Counted from the stretch's first letter, positions 36,050-45,111 are shown. The stretch: 64,000 nucleotides of DNA from Isoetes taiwanensis (GCA_021234155.1 JAJEKV010000041.1:6565249-6629248), one strand, 5' to 3'. Notes: generated by a model not told the origin, from the letters alone. Made by a program: numbers and translations.

Positions 36050-37560
36050 CTATTCTTGACAACGCCGGTAGGATGGATTATCCTCTAGGAACTTCTTCAC
36101 TTGGGCTGTTCCCACTGAATGACCTAAGTTCCTAAGGACGTTGACTGAAGATCCACCCTGCAAAGCTCCCGCCAACTCTTCTATCCTGCGCTCGGAGGTA
36201 TAGGCGACGGTCATTGCCAGTCTTCCCTGCCGTCTGTAAGGTATGGCGAAGTAAAAAACATCGAGTGCTACCGCTCTCTTCACCAGGATGGCATACTCGG
36301 TGTTGGGAGCTAGCCGAGCATGCCGGCCAAAGCCTGAGAGTGCAATTAGCATCGATACTCCTTCCTCGCCCCTGGGGGTGAATTTGCAGTGTATTACCGC
36401 TATTCTTCCATCCATCAGCAGGGGAAGGTAATACCGCAAGGACCTGTCGTTGCGTGACGGGTCCTTGCCTCCTCAGCCTCCAGCTCTGTGTCTACCGGCA
36501 TAGTCATCGACTTCCACCGTGGTGAGCTCCCTGTAGTCTCTGACTGTTGCTGAAGCTCTCCTTAGGTCGAACTCGCCTCTTCGCTCCCGGGGAGGCGTTG
36601 TCGAAGAACTTGCCGTTAAGATGTTCGAGGTTGCGTGGCGGATCCCCATCTGTTCCTGTAGAGCAAGGAACTCTTCCTCCGTCGGTAGTTGCCCTGCCTC
36701 CATAATCTGCCTGATGTTGCTGTAGGCTTGCATATCAGAGGTCGACTCTCCCGTGTAAGTGTCGGCTTCCCTTACTTGGAGTGGGAAGTCGGAGGTTCCT
36801 CGGACGATGAAGTCGTCCAGGTCAGTTCTCCGGAGTTGGTGCAGCAATTCGTCCGGTCGATACTCTCTTTCCCTGCACTCTGGGAGGTTTTGGATGTCGC
36901 TTAGGAGCAAATATTCTTCGCCTTCGAGGATGATGGGGGCTAGGCTTGTGATACCTAGCCCAAGGGGTGGCGCGATCCTAAGAGTTTGCCGTGCAACTCT
37001 TGTTCTGCTAGCCGCTGCTCTTCCGCTGGGTCGAGCTCGACGTAGTCCTCATCCTTTTCCTCTGACTCCTCGTCTTCTTCTTTTCCTTCTTGCTCCTGTT
37101 CGTACTGCGAAAGGAGTTGTTGCGCTGCTGCTGTGGCTATTGGGTCCACGTCCATGGGGGGAATGGAGGTTTCTCCCATGGGGTTCTCGGCACGGTGGGT
37201 AAGGAAAATTGCTAAGGCAGAGTTGAAAGAGAAGTACTTGGTCCTGTTGACAGTCAGGACCATTGGCTCGGGCATGCGCTGGGCCTTGTTTGTGAGATAC
37301 TTGCCAATGTTTGGAATATCGCCTAAGGCTGCTTGAAGGGATTGCCTAGGAACAAAGTAGCCTATGCAAGGTGGAAGCTGCACTAATGATGGCTCTACCC
37401 TAGCTTGAAATTCAGACAGGACTCTGCTATATGTTGGGGTTGCATGCAAGATTGCTTGGACATCTATTTCTTTCCGGAAGATTCAGAAAATCTCATCGAT
37501 GTCAGCCTCGGCAGCATGAGCGCTGGCGCTGTACCATCGCCTGAAATCAGAAGTTGCCAT
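36050..37560 (-). pseudogene. Chromovirus extra gene B, unknown protein of about 500 aa
   Basis: The start ATG at 37560 (MATSDFRRWYSASAHAAEAD) lies 114 bp after a TATA box. The frame runs with TGA at 37483, an acidic stretch (EEDEESEEKDEDYVELD) near 37.05 kb, one frameshift near 36.99 kb, TGA at 36473, and a final TAG at 36050. Repaired length would be about 500 residues. Other visible parts are GYFVPRQSLQAALGDIPNIG, APPLGLGITSLAPIIL and LRYYLPLLMDGRIAVIHCKF. No transmembrane segment, signal peptide, zinc finger or known enzyme motif was seen, and I recognise no family. It sits between gene A and gag on the same strand with its own promoter, which argues for an independent mRNA. Coding is supported by long shared frames and codon-like composition across two stops. 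Confidence 0.6.
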
Positions 37561-37673
37561 GAGTTTAGCGAGGAAGAGACTAGCAAATGGATGCAAGAGC
37601 GCCTCAGGGAGCTGGGAAATCGGCTAAGGGGGCAGGAGCAAACTCGTAGGGTGCTACGTATGAAATGAGGGAC

Positions 37674-37682
37674 CTATTTATA
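37674..37682 (-). promoter_or_regulatory. TATA box of gene B
   Basis: TATAAATAG on the minus strand, 114 bp before the ATG. The leader that follows shares CCCTCATTT and CAGCTCCCT words with that of gene A. Confidence 0.65.
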
Positions 37683-37875
37683 GAAAAGGGGAAAAACCCT
37701 AATTTTTGGGTGACTTGGAAAATTCTTGGGGTTGGGCGGTTCTAGCCTATGTTGAGGTCAAAATGGGAATTGGAAGACTAATTTAAGGGTTTGAGCATGA
37801 CTGGATTACCTAAAGATGCTAATACAACAGGTTGAATATCATTTGGACAAGTTATGGTGAAGAAATGGTAGGAGG

Positions 37876-37940
37876 TCTCACAGGTAGTGCCTCGTTCAAA
37901 AGCTATACTTTAGTTTCTTGACCAGGCGCGACGTGTGAGA
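37876..37940. promoter_or_regulatory. Palindrome B1 (about 65 bp)
   Basis: Arms TCTCACAGGTAGTGCC and its near complement GGCGCGACGTGTGAGA, with an inner AAGCTATACTTTAGTTTCTT core. It is one of four related palindromes, here 190 bp upstream of the gene B TATA box. Confidence 0.7.
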
Positions 37941-38074
37941 CATCACTCTCATTTTGATCAAAACATGTCCAATTTGGGTAAAATAAGGGTGTAAGGATGA
38001 CAGACTCATCAAATCAGGCAGACTTGATCCCTTATTTGGTCAATTTGGAGCTGTTTTGGGTAATTTTAGGCAAG

Positions 38075-38140
38075 GTGTCACAGCTAGCGCCTCGTCCAAA
38101 AACTAAACTTTAGTTTCATGACCAGGCGTGACCTGTGAGA
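38075..38140. promoter_or_regulatory. Palindrome B2 (about 65 bp)
   Basis: GTGTCACAGCTAGCGCC pairs with GGCGTGACCTGTGAGA around AAAAACTAAACTTTAGTTT. It lies 199 bp from B1, between the end of gene A and the promoter of gene B. Confidence 0.7.
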
Positions 38141-38247
38141 CATCACACTTTTCGAAAACCTGCTATTCGTCCTAATTAAGCAAGATTTGACATATAACTA
38201 CTCAAAATCGATTTATATTACAGAATTTTCGATTATTTACAAAATGT

Positions 38248-40116
38248 TTAATGGCGTTCTCCCTTGATGCGACTAGCAAGATACATGTCTTGCCTCATAA
38301 GTGTTACTCGCTTTGCATGAACAGTGCAAGCCGTCGAGTCCTCAAAATGTTGCACTATTTTCTGCTCCGCCGCTTCCTGTAGTGCCAGCAGCATCTCATC
38401 CGTGACCCTCATGTCAGTCTTGAAGTCCTGCATCACTTCTCTGACTAGACGGGCAAAGGGGGCACGGGGGATTAGGAGGCCGTAGCTGCGCTGAAAGTGT
38501 CTGATCTCTCTCAGTGCTCTTCTTTCGGTCTCCTTCCTGCTGGGTTTCTTCTTAGCTGGTCTCTTAGGGGCCTTGGGCTTTGGTGGTGGCGGCCTTAGAG
38601 TCTGCTGCTTTGTCGGATGTCCACCCTCGATGGTGCGTACTCTGTTCTCCTGATAGTAGGAGTTGTAGGCCTCCCACTATGCCTCGTGCTCTCGCATCTT
38701 TCGCTCGTAGATCTTTACGGGGTCCGTGACATAGGACTCTCGGGCAGGCCGGGGTTGCTTCTTCCTGTCCCACTTTGGATAAGGAGGGAGCTTCTGCACT
38801 TTGTCCGGTTGCTCCTCCTCGGGCGCTACCTGCTGGGTTACCACCTGCTCAACGATCGGGGGTTTGGAAGAGCTTGCCCCCTCAGTGTTGGGGTTATGGT
38901 CTTCGTCAGAATCCTCGGAGGAGGCCGGGGGCTGATCAGGTGGCCGTTCGGTAATGGTGACCTTGGGGTTGGGCTTCTTTACTTTTGGGACCTCCTTGAG
39001 CTTTCTTGGGCTCCCCACCCATTTCCCTTTCTTCTGCTTGAGTTCCTCTGCCGCTTTCGCCTCCTCCTCTTCCCTCTTCCTCTTCTTTTGTTCCCTTTTC
39101 CTTTCTCGGCGTTCATACTTTGCGATAAACGCAGCGAGGTCTTCTTCCTCCGCCGGCTCAAGCCTCGGCTCCCGCTGTTCCTCTCGTTCCTCGGCCTCCT
39201 TCTCGCGGATCCAGGCTTCGAGTTGCTCTTCAATGGTGGGCTCGGGAGTCGGTAGTCTCTGCTCCTCACGAGCCTTGGTCCTCAGGGTTGCCCTTAAGGG
39301 GCTATTTATAGCCAAATGGCTATATTTTGAATATTTTCGAAAATGAGATACTAAAGCTGAATAGGTTACTATTGAAAATAAATTATATTCTTTCGCCAAA
39401 GTTTTACCATTTCGTCTGCCCGCCTTTCTTAAATTAGCCATGCATTCTTAAGCTCAGATCTAGAGTTTCGCCTCCAGTTCCATGGATCTAAGTGTTTAGG
39501 ATCATAGATTATCCCCTTAACAACATTGTAGATCAAGTAATTGTTTGCTAGCTCTAGTGGACCATAGTAGAATACTCAAAAAATCAACAATTACTCAAAT
39601 TTTGCTAAACATAAATCCTTAATCCTGTAAGTTGTATGTGAATTGACATCTAATTTATTTATTCCAATTACCACATTAACGTTGGCAAGGTTTGCCAGAG
39701 TTTCTATAAAACAGTTCAAGTCGCAAAAAGCAATCGCCTACAAAATTAATATAGAAAGCTTATGATTCGCCTCACCTTCTAAATCACGCCTATGCAGATA
39801 TGGCCTTAAGGGCAACCCTGTTGGTCCTTCGTTCTCGCTGTGCTCCCTCCTCTTCTTCTTCAATTATCTCCGTTCCTGCTTCTGAGTGCACCTCTTCTTC
39901 TCGGTCGACCTGCCGGTCTCTCTCCTCATTCTGTTCTGCTCTCCGCTGGGATCCTTCACTATTGTGCTCATTCGAGGGTTCTCCCTCACTCGAAGAAGAT
40001 TGACCGTTGGGGTCAAGAAGGCGCTCCTGAAGCATGCGCCGAATCGTGCTGGAATCAAGGGCGCTGGTCGATTCGCCTGGGCGGGCTTTCCTGGCAGTCT
40101 ATTTTGTTCGGGCCAT
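38248..40116 (-). pseudogene. Chromovirus extra gene A: histone H3-like protein with long charged insert
   Basis: Start ATG at 40116 gives MARTK-stop-TARKA, i.e. histone H3 residues 1-9 with Gln5 changed to TAG (40099-40101). Then follow about 340 residues of acidic and basic runs (EIIEEEEEGAQRERR; RRERKREQKKRKREEEE), a hAT MITE (39283-39820), a TAG at 38677, a basic Pro/Lys linker, and from 38517 an H3 fold: [59 protein letters not shown], ending RIKGERH. The fold is 89 residues from ALREIR to the end, as in canonical H3, with about 51 identities by hand count. Removing the MITE with one target copy leaves one frame of 441 codons including stops. HFQ, LLIP and TLMR are CENH3-like; loop 1 is canonical length. 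Role in the element is inferred. Confidence 0.85.
39283..39820. mobile_element. hAT-type MITE, 538 bp
   Basis: The 17 bp terminal inverted repeats CAGGGTTGCCCTTAAGG / CCTTAAGGGCAACCCTG are exact. Both sides carry the identical 8 bp TTGGTCCT (39275-39282 and 39821-39828), the target duplication length of hAT elements. CAGGG ends are typical of hAT. It has no transposase. It interrupts gene A in its charged region. Confidence 0.92.
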
Positions 40117-40215
40117 ATTTGACGGATCGACAATCGGGTATCGGGCGCCAAAGATCGCCCTAGGGAGCTGGAGCAGATTTCTAAGGCGGGAACGTCTAAA
40201 TGAGGGGGTCTACTT

Positions 40216-40224
40216 CTATTTATA
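40216..40224 (-). promoter_or_regulatory. TATA box of gene A
   Basis: TATAAATAG on the minus strand, 100 bp before the ATG of the H3-like gene, matching the arrangement at gene B. Confidence 0.65.
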
Positions 40225-40328
40225 GCTTGGCAAATTTTTAGGTCAAAATTCAAGTTGCTCTATTTAACATGCCAAGGCACCTATTTACTTAAAACTTACA
40301 CTTATTTCAGACTTTTTCTACTTATTGG

Positions 40329-40393
40329 TCTCACAGGTAGCGCCCTGTTCAAAAACTAAAGTTTAGTTTTTAGACCAGGCGCTAGCTGTGAGA
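40329..40393. promoter_or_regulatory. Palindrome A1 (about 65 bp)
   Basis: TCTCACAGGTAGCGCC pairs with GGCGCTAGCTGTGAGA; the core AAAAACTAAAGTTTAGTTTTT is itself a perfect palindrome. It lies about 105 bp upstream of the gene A TATA box. Confidence 0.75.
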
Positions 40394-40519
40394 TCTTACA
40401 CATTTTTAAGTAATTTAAGTAATTTAAACATGCTATTCTAACTAATTCCTACCTTGGAAGTAGCCTTACCATATTACTTTTCTCAAATTCATCAAGTTTA
40501 GTGTGTTCTTGGCTCGATG

Positions 40520-40584
40520 TTTCACAGGCAGCGCCCTGCTCAAAAACTAAAGTGCAGTTCTTTGACCAGGCGCGAGCTGTGAGA
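40520..40584. promoter_or_regulatory. Palindrome A2 (about 65 bp)
   Basis: TTTCACAGGCAGCGCC pairs with GGCGCGAGCTGTGAGA around AAAAACTAAAGTGCAGTTCTTT. It is 191 bp from A1. Confidence 0.75.
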
Positions 40585-40784
40585 CCACCTTGCCTGGGGA
40601 GGTTTTGGCTCATTCTTTTTAGTCTTATTAAGTTCCAATTCACTTAACTGTTACTAGCTTAGCATAAACTAAAAATGAGAAAAAAATTTCCCACTTTTCG
40701 AGGCTTAAGGGTCCTATCAAGTTAGTACTACTGGGAGCATGGTCAGTGCTTTGCTCTTGGTCTCCAAGAACATGGCTCTGATAC

Positions 40785-40797
40785 CATTGTGACGTCC
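40785..40797 (-). promoter_or_regulatory. Primer binding site of the chromovirus
   Basis: On the minus strand TGGTATCAGAGCC follows the 5' LTR after one base; it is a perfect match to the initiator tRNA-Met 3' end complement used by many plant LTR elements. Confidence 0.9.
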
Positions 40798-42277
40798 CCT
40801 ACTGTCATATATCGATGCCCGCACCGTATACAAACAGGGAGTTCATCCCCGCACCAGCTCCACACCGATCTGAGGGCCCTCCACATATCGCCGTGGACCG
40901 TCCTAGAGTCCACATTGGGAAGAGTGAAGGGTCATTTTACCCCGTCTCCCTCGGGGCCTACCTAGGCTGAAGCGTAAACATACACGTCAGTAACATAACA
41001 TCATATATCCACCTCGAAGGGTGGCACATCAACATCTGCATAGACAAAGATCAGCACAATACAAAGGAAGTTTCTACCCAAGGCTCAGACTCCAGGGGAT
41101 GACTGACTAGCTTGGGTCTCCGTGAGTTCGCAAGGCATGTAATCATGACGATGGATTGGGCTGGCATAAGAACATGGCTTAGGGTTGTCCACTCCATCCG
41201 CCCCTCCTGTGCACACTTTGCAGAGTAGGTTGAAAAGTGTTGGGACCCGACTATAGCCCGCCGGGTGCATAGCCAAAGGGGCTATTCCTGGGTTACATCT
41301 CCCCAGTCCCGATGGGGCAGGTAGGGATCACCCCCTCCAGAGATCTACATGCCGACCCAAGGTGACTAGAGAGCCACTGCCCTTATTCGACTTAACCCAC
41401 TGGAAGGTGAACACCACCCCACGGGTGTCGAGCCCATGCCTTACCCACACTCAGTGGCAAGCCATTAGACCTAGTCACTCTGATCCCCGGTAGACTTTAC
41501 ACGCCAGAGGGATCGGTCAAGGGTCAGAACACGAACCTCATTCTAAGCCAGTCTGGCCCCTTCACCCACAACCAGGTGGGCTCCTGTACACAGGCCGAAT
41601 TCTAGTAATGCACTAAGAGGGACTAGCTAGGAGTATCATCTACTAAGCTTTAAGTCTCTACCCCCCTTCCCAATACAATGAGTCCACAGAATACATCCGT
41701 CCATCATATGAACATAAGTAATAAGAACTAATCTAATACATAGACTTAGGTTCTTTAGTTAGAGTCAATGTCGACACCCTTGGCTACTAAGGGCGATTTA
41801 ATAGGCTAAACCCTCTTTTGGTTCAAGGCTGGAATAAGGTTTAGGCTATTCAATCGACCAAATACCTGATCCCCGGTTCACTCCTCTTGATTCGAAGGCC
41901 CATGTCTCTGCTACGCCGGGATGCGGTTCGGAAGGATGCTCGACAAGGCAGCGCGCCGCGGTCGTGGGAGTTGGAATTGACTCCTCGGTAGCGAATCCGG
42001 ACTCGGGAGGTCTGTGGGCGAAAAAGGGAATGTTAGGGTTTGGTGCCTTATGTAGGCTATCAGTTAGGTTTAGGGTTTCCATGACCCTTGGTCTACCTTT
42101 AATGGGTTAAAGGTCTAAAGGTGCGCGCATTGCTAAGTGTGCGCACCATTGCAAGTTGCCCCCTAGGGCGTCCTTGCTTGGGTACACGTCGGCGTACACG
42201 TCGATTGGACGGCGTGTACGCGTGACGGTGCAGTACGATATACGTCTTGGGACCGTATAGCGTACTGGAACGTTACG
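40798..42277 (-). repeat. 5' LTR of the chromovirus
   Basis: It pairs with 28809-30295. The right end reads GGAACGTTACG where the other copy has GGAACGTCACA, so the terminal bases have mutated. Confidence 0.9.
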
Positions 42278-42472
42278 AATTCACATTGATTATCTAAAAG
42301 ATAAGTAAACTAAATAAGTTTGTGTATGCTTATAATGATTAGTTAACTGAGCATAGCTCTTTATTTGACTTAGAAAAGGGTTTCTTTTCACTCAAATATT
42401 GATGTAGAGTTTAGAAGTACGGAGGTGACTATGACTGCAGCACAGAAGCCAGATCCTTAAAATAACGTTTTG

Positions 42473-42793
42473 TAGGCAGATGGTAAGTCTACCAGCCTAG
42501 GAGAAATCTTTTCAAAGCAGATAGTCATGCGACTAGCTTAGAACGAAAGGTGAATTATTCCAGCAAAGCGGATAGTCAGGTGACTAGCTTTGGGAAAAGG
42601 TGGTTGTTTCCGCAAGACAGATGATCGAGTACGATCAGTCTTGAGACGGAAAGGAAAGAAATTGTTTCCGCAGGACAGATGATCGAAAACGATCAGTCTT
42701 GCCCGCAAGGCAGACGATCAAGTACAATCAGTCTTAAGACGAGAAGAAATTATTAAGACCTGCAAAGCTGATGATCGAGGACGATCAGTCTTG
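42473..42793 (+). repeat. Seven bulged hairpins upstream of the outer 3' LTR
   Basis: Hairpins at 42473-42499, 42515-42539, 42565-42591, 42613-42643, 42671-42701, 42706-42736 and 42763-42793. Each has a lower stem, a 3-base bulge (AGA in five; GGA or TGA in two) on the 5' side, an upper stem and a 4-base loop. Upper stems differ yet still pair: TGGTA/TACCA, TAGTC/GACTA, TGATCG/CGATCA. The sixth is partly degraded. The fourth is extended by TTTCCG/CGGAAA. It would be in the element RNA just before the 3' LTR. Confidence 0.8.
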
Positions 42794-42807
42794 AGACGAG
42801 AAGGAAT

Positions 42808-43397
42808 TGTTACGGCACAAGCTCGGGGGAGCAACTCAGAGGATTTGCAGAAATGAACACAGTGGCAAAGGTGTTAGTTAGCATTTTGAAATCTGGATGT
42901 GTGGTGGAATTAAAGGAAGAAGCTATTTTAATATAAAAAGCAACTGCATGCTGGAAAAGGCTAAAGTCGTGGAGAGGTCTATAAATAGAAGTTAGACTTC
43001 AATTGGATATATCTTAGCAACTAGAGTTGCGATTGAGGCGATTTTTACTTCATTGGAACTGACTCAGTGTCTAGTTTTTGATTGGGATGGCACATTCCGT
43101 AATTCGTCCATATGAGAGAGTAATGGCTGAAAACGTGATAAGGGGTCATAAATTACTGCAGCAACGACATCACCATTTTGTAACCAAGTCTTTATGATCC
43201 GCAATTGATCCTAGAGAAGTTGTTCAGTTGAACAACATAATTCTCAGTTTTGGGAAAAGCTACAGAGATCTTTTGCAGTGTTCGCAAATCTGAGCCCAAT
43301 TGGGTGGTGAATTTGTGCCAGAAGGTCATGTTCTTGGGTTTTAAAGTTGTTTGGATTAACTGTGACGGGTAGTTTTGCAGGTAGAAAAGTCGGTTCA
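42808..43397 (+). repeat. 3' LTR of the outer element
   Basis: Closely similar to 27894-28481, including the TATAAATAG box near 42980. The 3' boundary at TTCA is the end of similarity. Confidence 0.8.
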
Positions 43398-43725
43398 TAG
43401 AGAGTTCAAGACAATAGCCAGCCTATTCGAGGACAAGAGTAGATCTAGGACAATAAGTTCTTCAACTCAAAGGTCAAGCTATGCAGATATAAAGATACAT
43501 CACCTCCGACAGCAAACCAATCACGGAGGAGAAGTCATGAGGCTTTGCTCGCCAGGAAGATGCACATGGGGGGACAAAGGCCACAAATTGGAAGCTGGAG
43601 AAGTGCTAGCAATCAACCACTTCCACAAGCTCTCTAGATGCAACATGAGGTTCAAAACTGAGGAGCGTGATCAAGTGCAACTAGAAAGTACCACAAACCA
43701 GAAGGCAACAACATAGCACCGGATT
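43398..43725 (+). other. Flank of the outer element; unassigned frame
   Basis: A frame of about 110 codons is open through 43716 and rich in His, Arg and Ser, but no family was recognised and its upstream part lies in the LTR. Probably chance. Confidence 0.3.
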
Positions 43726-43729
43726 CTTT

Positions 43730-44400
43730 GTGGCTAGTTCCAAAATTTTTGCACGAGTTCTATTTCCCAAGGCTTCCTACATGTTCCTACCAATCCCATC
43801 CATGGACACCATACATGCTTCATAACTCATATCTTCATGCCTCATCATCATTTTCCCTAGCCCAAGTTGGCAAAGAGTCTTTTTTCTAGTCAAAACACAT
43901 CTTACACGCATCATACACCCATCATACATTCACCACCTTTGAAAAAAGAAAAAAATTCCACCAAGTTTGGCTATTTACATGGTCTAAGATCATCTTCTCT
44001 CTCTAAAAGCTAGAAAGTGCACATTTTCTTCAAACAAGTATGGAGAAGTAAATTATCCAAGTCATTGCATAAAAGATCTATTGTTATGTGCACTAGTACC
44101 AAATTGGTTGCCAAATTGTCCACATTCCTCAAAAATGCCAAATACCATCCACATCATCACCCAAGCACATCCTTGTCATCATACACGTGTCACCTACCAC
44201 AAAACGTTTTTCAAAAGTTTTGGCCTAAGTAAAGTCATTTTGATACTTTAGGTGACATGTCATCATCTCGGTGCCACATCATCCCCAAGTGCTTCCACAT
44301 CATCATACACATGTCATCCACATCACCTCCACTTCATAATAAGGTTTTGACTAGAAAAAAGTCATTTTGCCACCTCACTTGACACATCATCACTTCATAA
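43730..44400 (+). repeat. Interspersed repeat, copy 2
   Basis: Reverse complement relative of 10830-11490: TTGGCAAAGAGTC, TTTTTTCTAGTCAAAACACATC, then long CATCATACAC-type text, with a second TTTTGACTAGAAAAAAGTC near 44345. Confidence 0.55.
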
Positions 44401-44414
44401 TGTCATTTCACCAT

Positions 44415-45111
44415 CCCTTTTTTTTTTTTTGGAAGAACTGTGTCATCAATATATTAAAAGAATGGTAATGTTACAAAGCAAGTGAGGAGGAAGGAGAACT
44501 GCCCCAAAGAGACAGCGATACCTCGACACTCCACAACAAACTCACAGAAAAACTGCAACTCTACTGCTGTACAAACCGACCATCACCATCTACAACACCC
44601 AAGAAGTCCCGCCAAATGGCAAACTTCCGCTCTACTACTCCCGGGAACACCAGAAAGCTTTGAAATAGCTTGTACCTGAGTCGAGGAATCGAGAGAGGGC
44701 TGCAGTCTTCAATCCCCCGAAAGATCCACAACCGCCGCCGCTTCCAAATCAGCCACACCAACCAAGCCACGCACAGATGCAAGGCTTGCTGCCGCAAGAG
44801 CGGCCAAGCACCAGGATACACATGAAGCAGCAAGCTGGCGGCTAGTCAATCTCACGAAAGCGAGCCCTAACCCAATCCCGGCAGCACGCAAGTGAGGGCA
44901 TAAAACCGGACAATGCTCCACAGTCTCACGATGAAGGCCACAACAAAGGGCGTAGAGGGCTCACACCCGGCCTAAACCAACTCACAAGGGCATTCACCAC
45001 GATCTGGTGCACCACCACCCGCCCGAAGCACCCTAACCTTCGGTGGGGGAAGTGAGCTCCATGTCCACCATCCTTTTGCCAAATCACCCCACCAACTTGC
45101 CACATCATCAA
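44415..45111 (-). pseudogene. LINE 3' fragment with poly(A) tail
   Basis: Minus-strand pieces such as WQVGGVIWQKDGG, RRLGCFGRVVVHQIVVNALV and CVAWLVWLIWKRRRLWIFRG look like the Trp-rich zinc-binding region at the C-terminus of plant LINE ORF2. A run of A (on the minus strand) at 44417-44430 ends the copy. The poly(A) tail differs from the tetranucleotide tails of the other LINEs here, so it is another lineage. Confidence 0.6.

Larger units (their letters stand above)
28809..42277 (-). mobile_element. Ty3/gypsy chromovirus with two extra genes, one histone H3-like
   Basis: LTRs of about 1.48 kb (28809-30295 and 40798-42277) enclose, on the minus strand: primer binding site, gene A (H3-like), gene B (unknown), gag, pol and chromodomain, polypurine tract. 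At 13.5 kb it is far longer than a plain chromovirus (typically 5-7 kb); the excess is the 5 kb before gag. Nonsense codons, frameshifts and a MITE insertion show it is inactive. LTR copies differ by scattered substitutions and small indels, so the insertion is not recent. Flanks do not show a 5 bp target duplication (GAGAG at the left, AATTC at the right). Confidence 0.9.
27894..43397 (+). mobile_element. Outer LTR retrotransposon, interrupted by a nested chromovirus
   Basis: Two directly repeated LTRs (27894-28481 and 42808-43397) both begin TGTTACGGCACAAGCTC. A tRNA-Met-type primer binding site follows the first. Only about 300 bp of interior on the left and about 530 bp on the right remain visible; the 13.5 kb chromovirus lies between. 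No gag or pol belonging to this element was seen, so it was non-autonomous or has lost them. A 5 bp target duplication was not found; the left flank is the ubiquitin fragment and the right flank is unrelated. Confidence 0.75.

Noticed and set aside
39301..39312. A third TATAAATAG upstream of the second half of gene A
   Set aside because: It lies inside the hAT MITE and is part of its AT-rich palindrome GGCTATTTATAGCC; the frame downstream lacks an ATG at a suitable distance.
39790..40035. Acidic 81-codon frame as a separate small gene
   Set aside because: It is in frame with the H3 tail upstream and is ended only by the MITE insertion; it is a part of gene A.
38677..40101. Stop codons in gene A removed by U-to-C RNA editing as in fern organelles
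   Set aside because: Such editing is known from plastids and mitochondria, not from nuclear transposons; shifts and the MITE show that the copy is simply decayed.
42473..42793. CRISPR-like array of regular repeats
   Set aside because: Spacing is irregular, repeats diverge, the units are hairpins inside a retrotransposon, and the DNA is eukaryotic.
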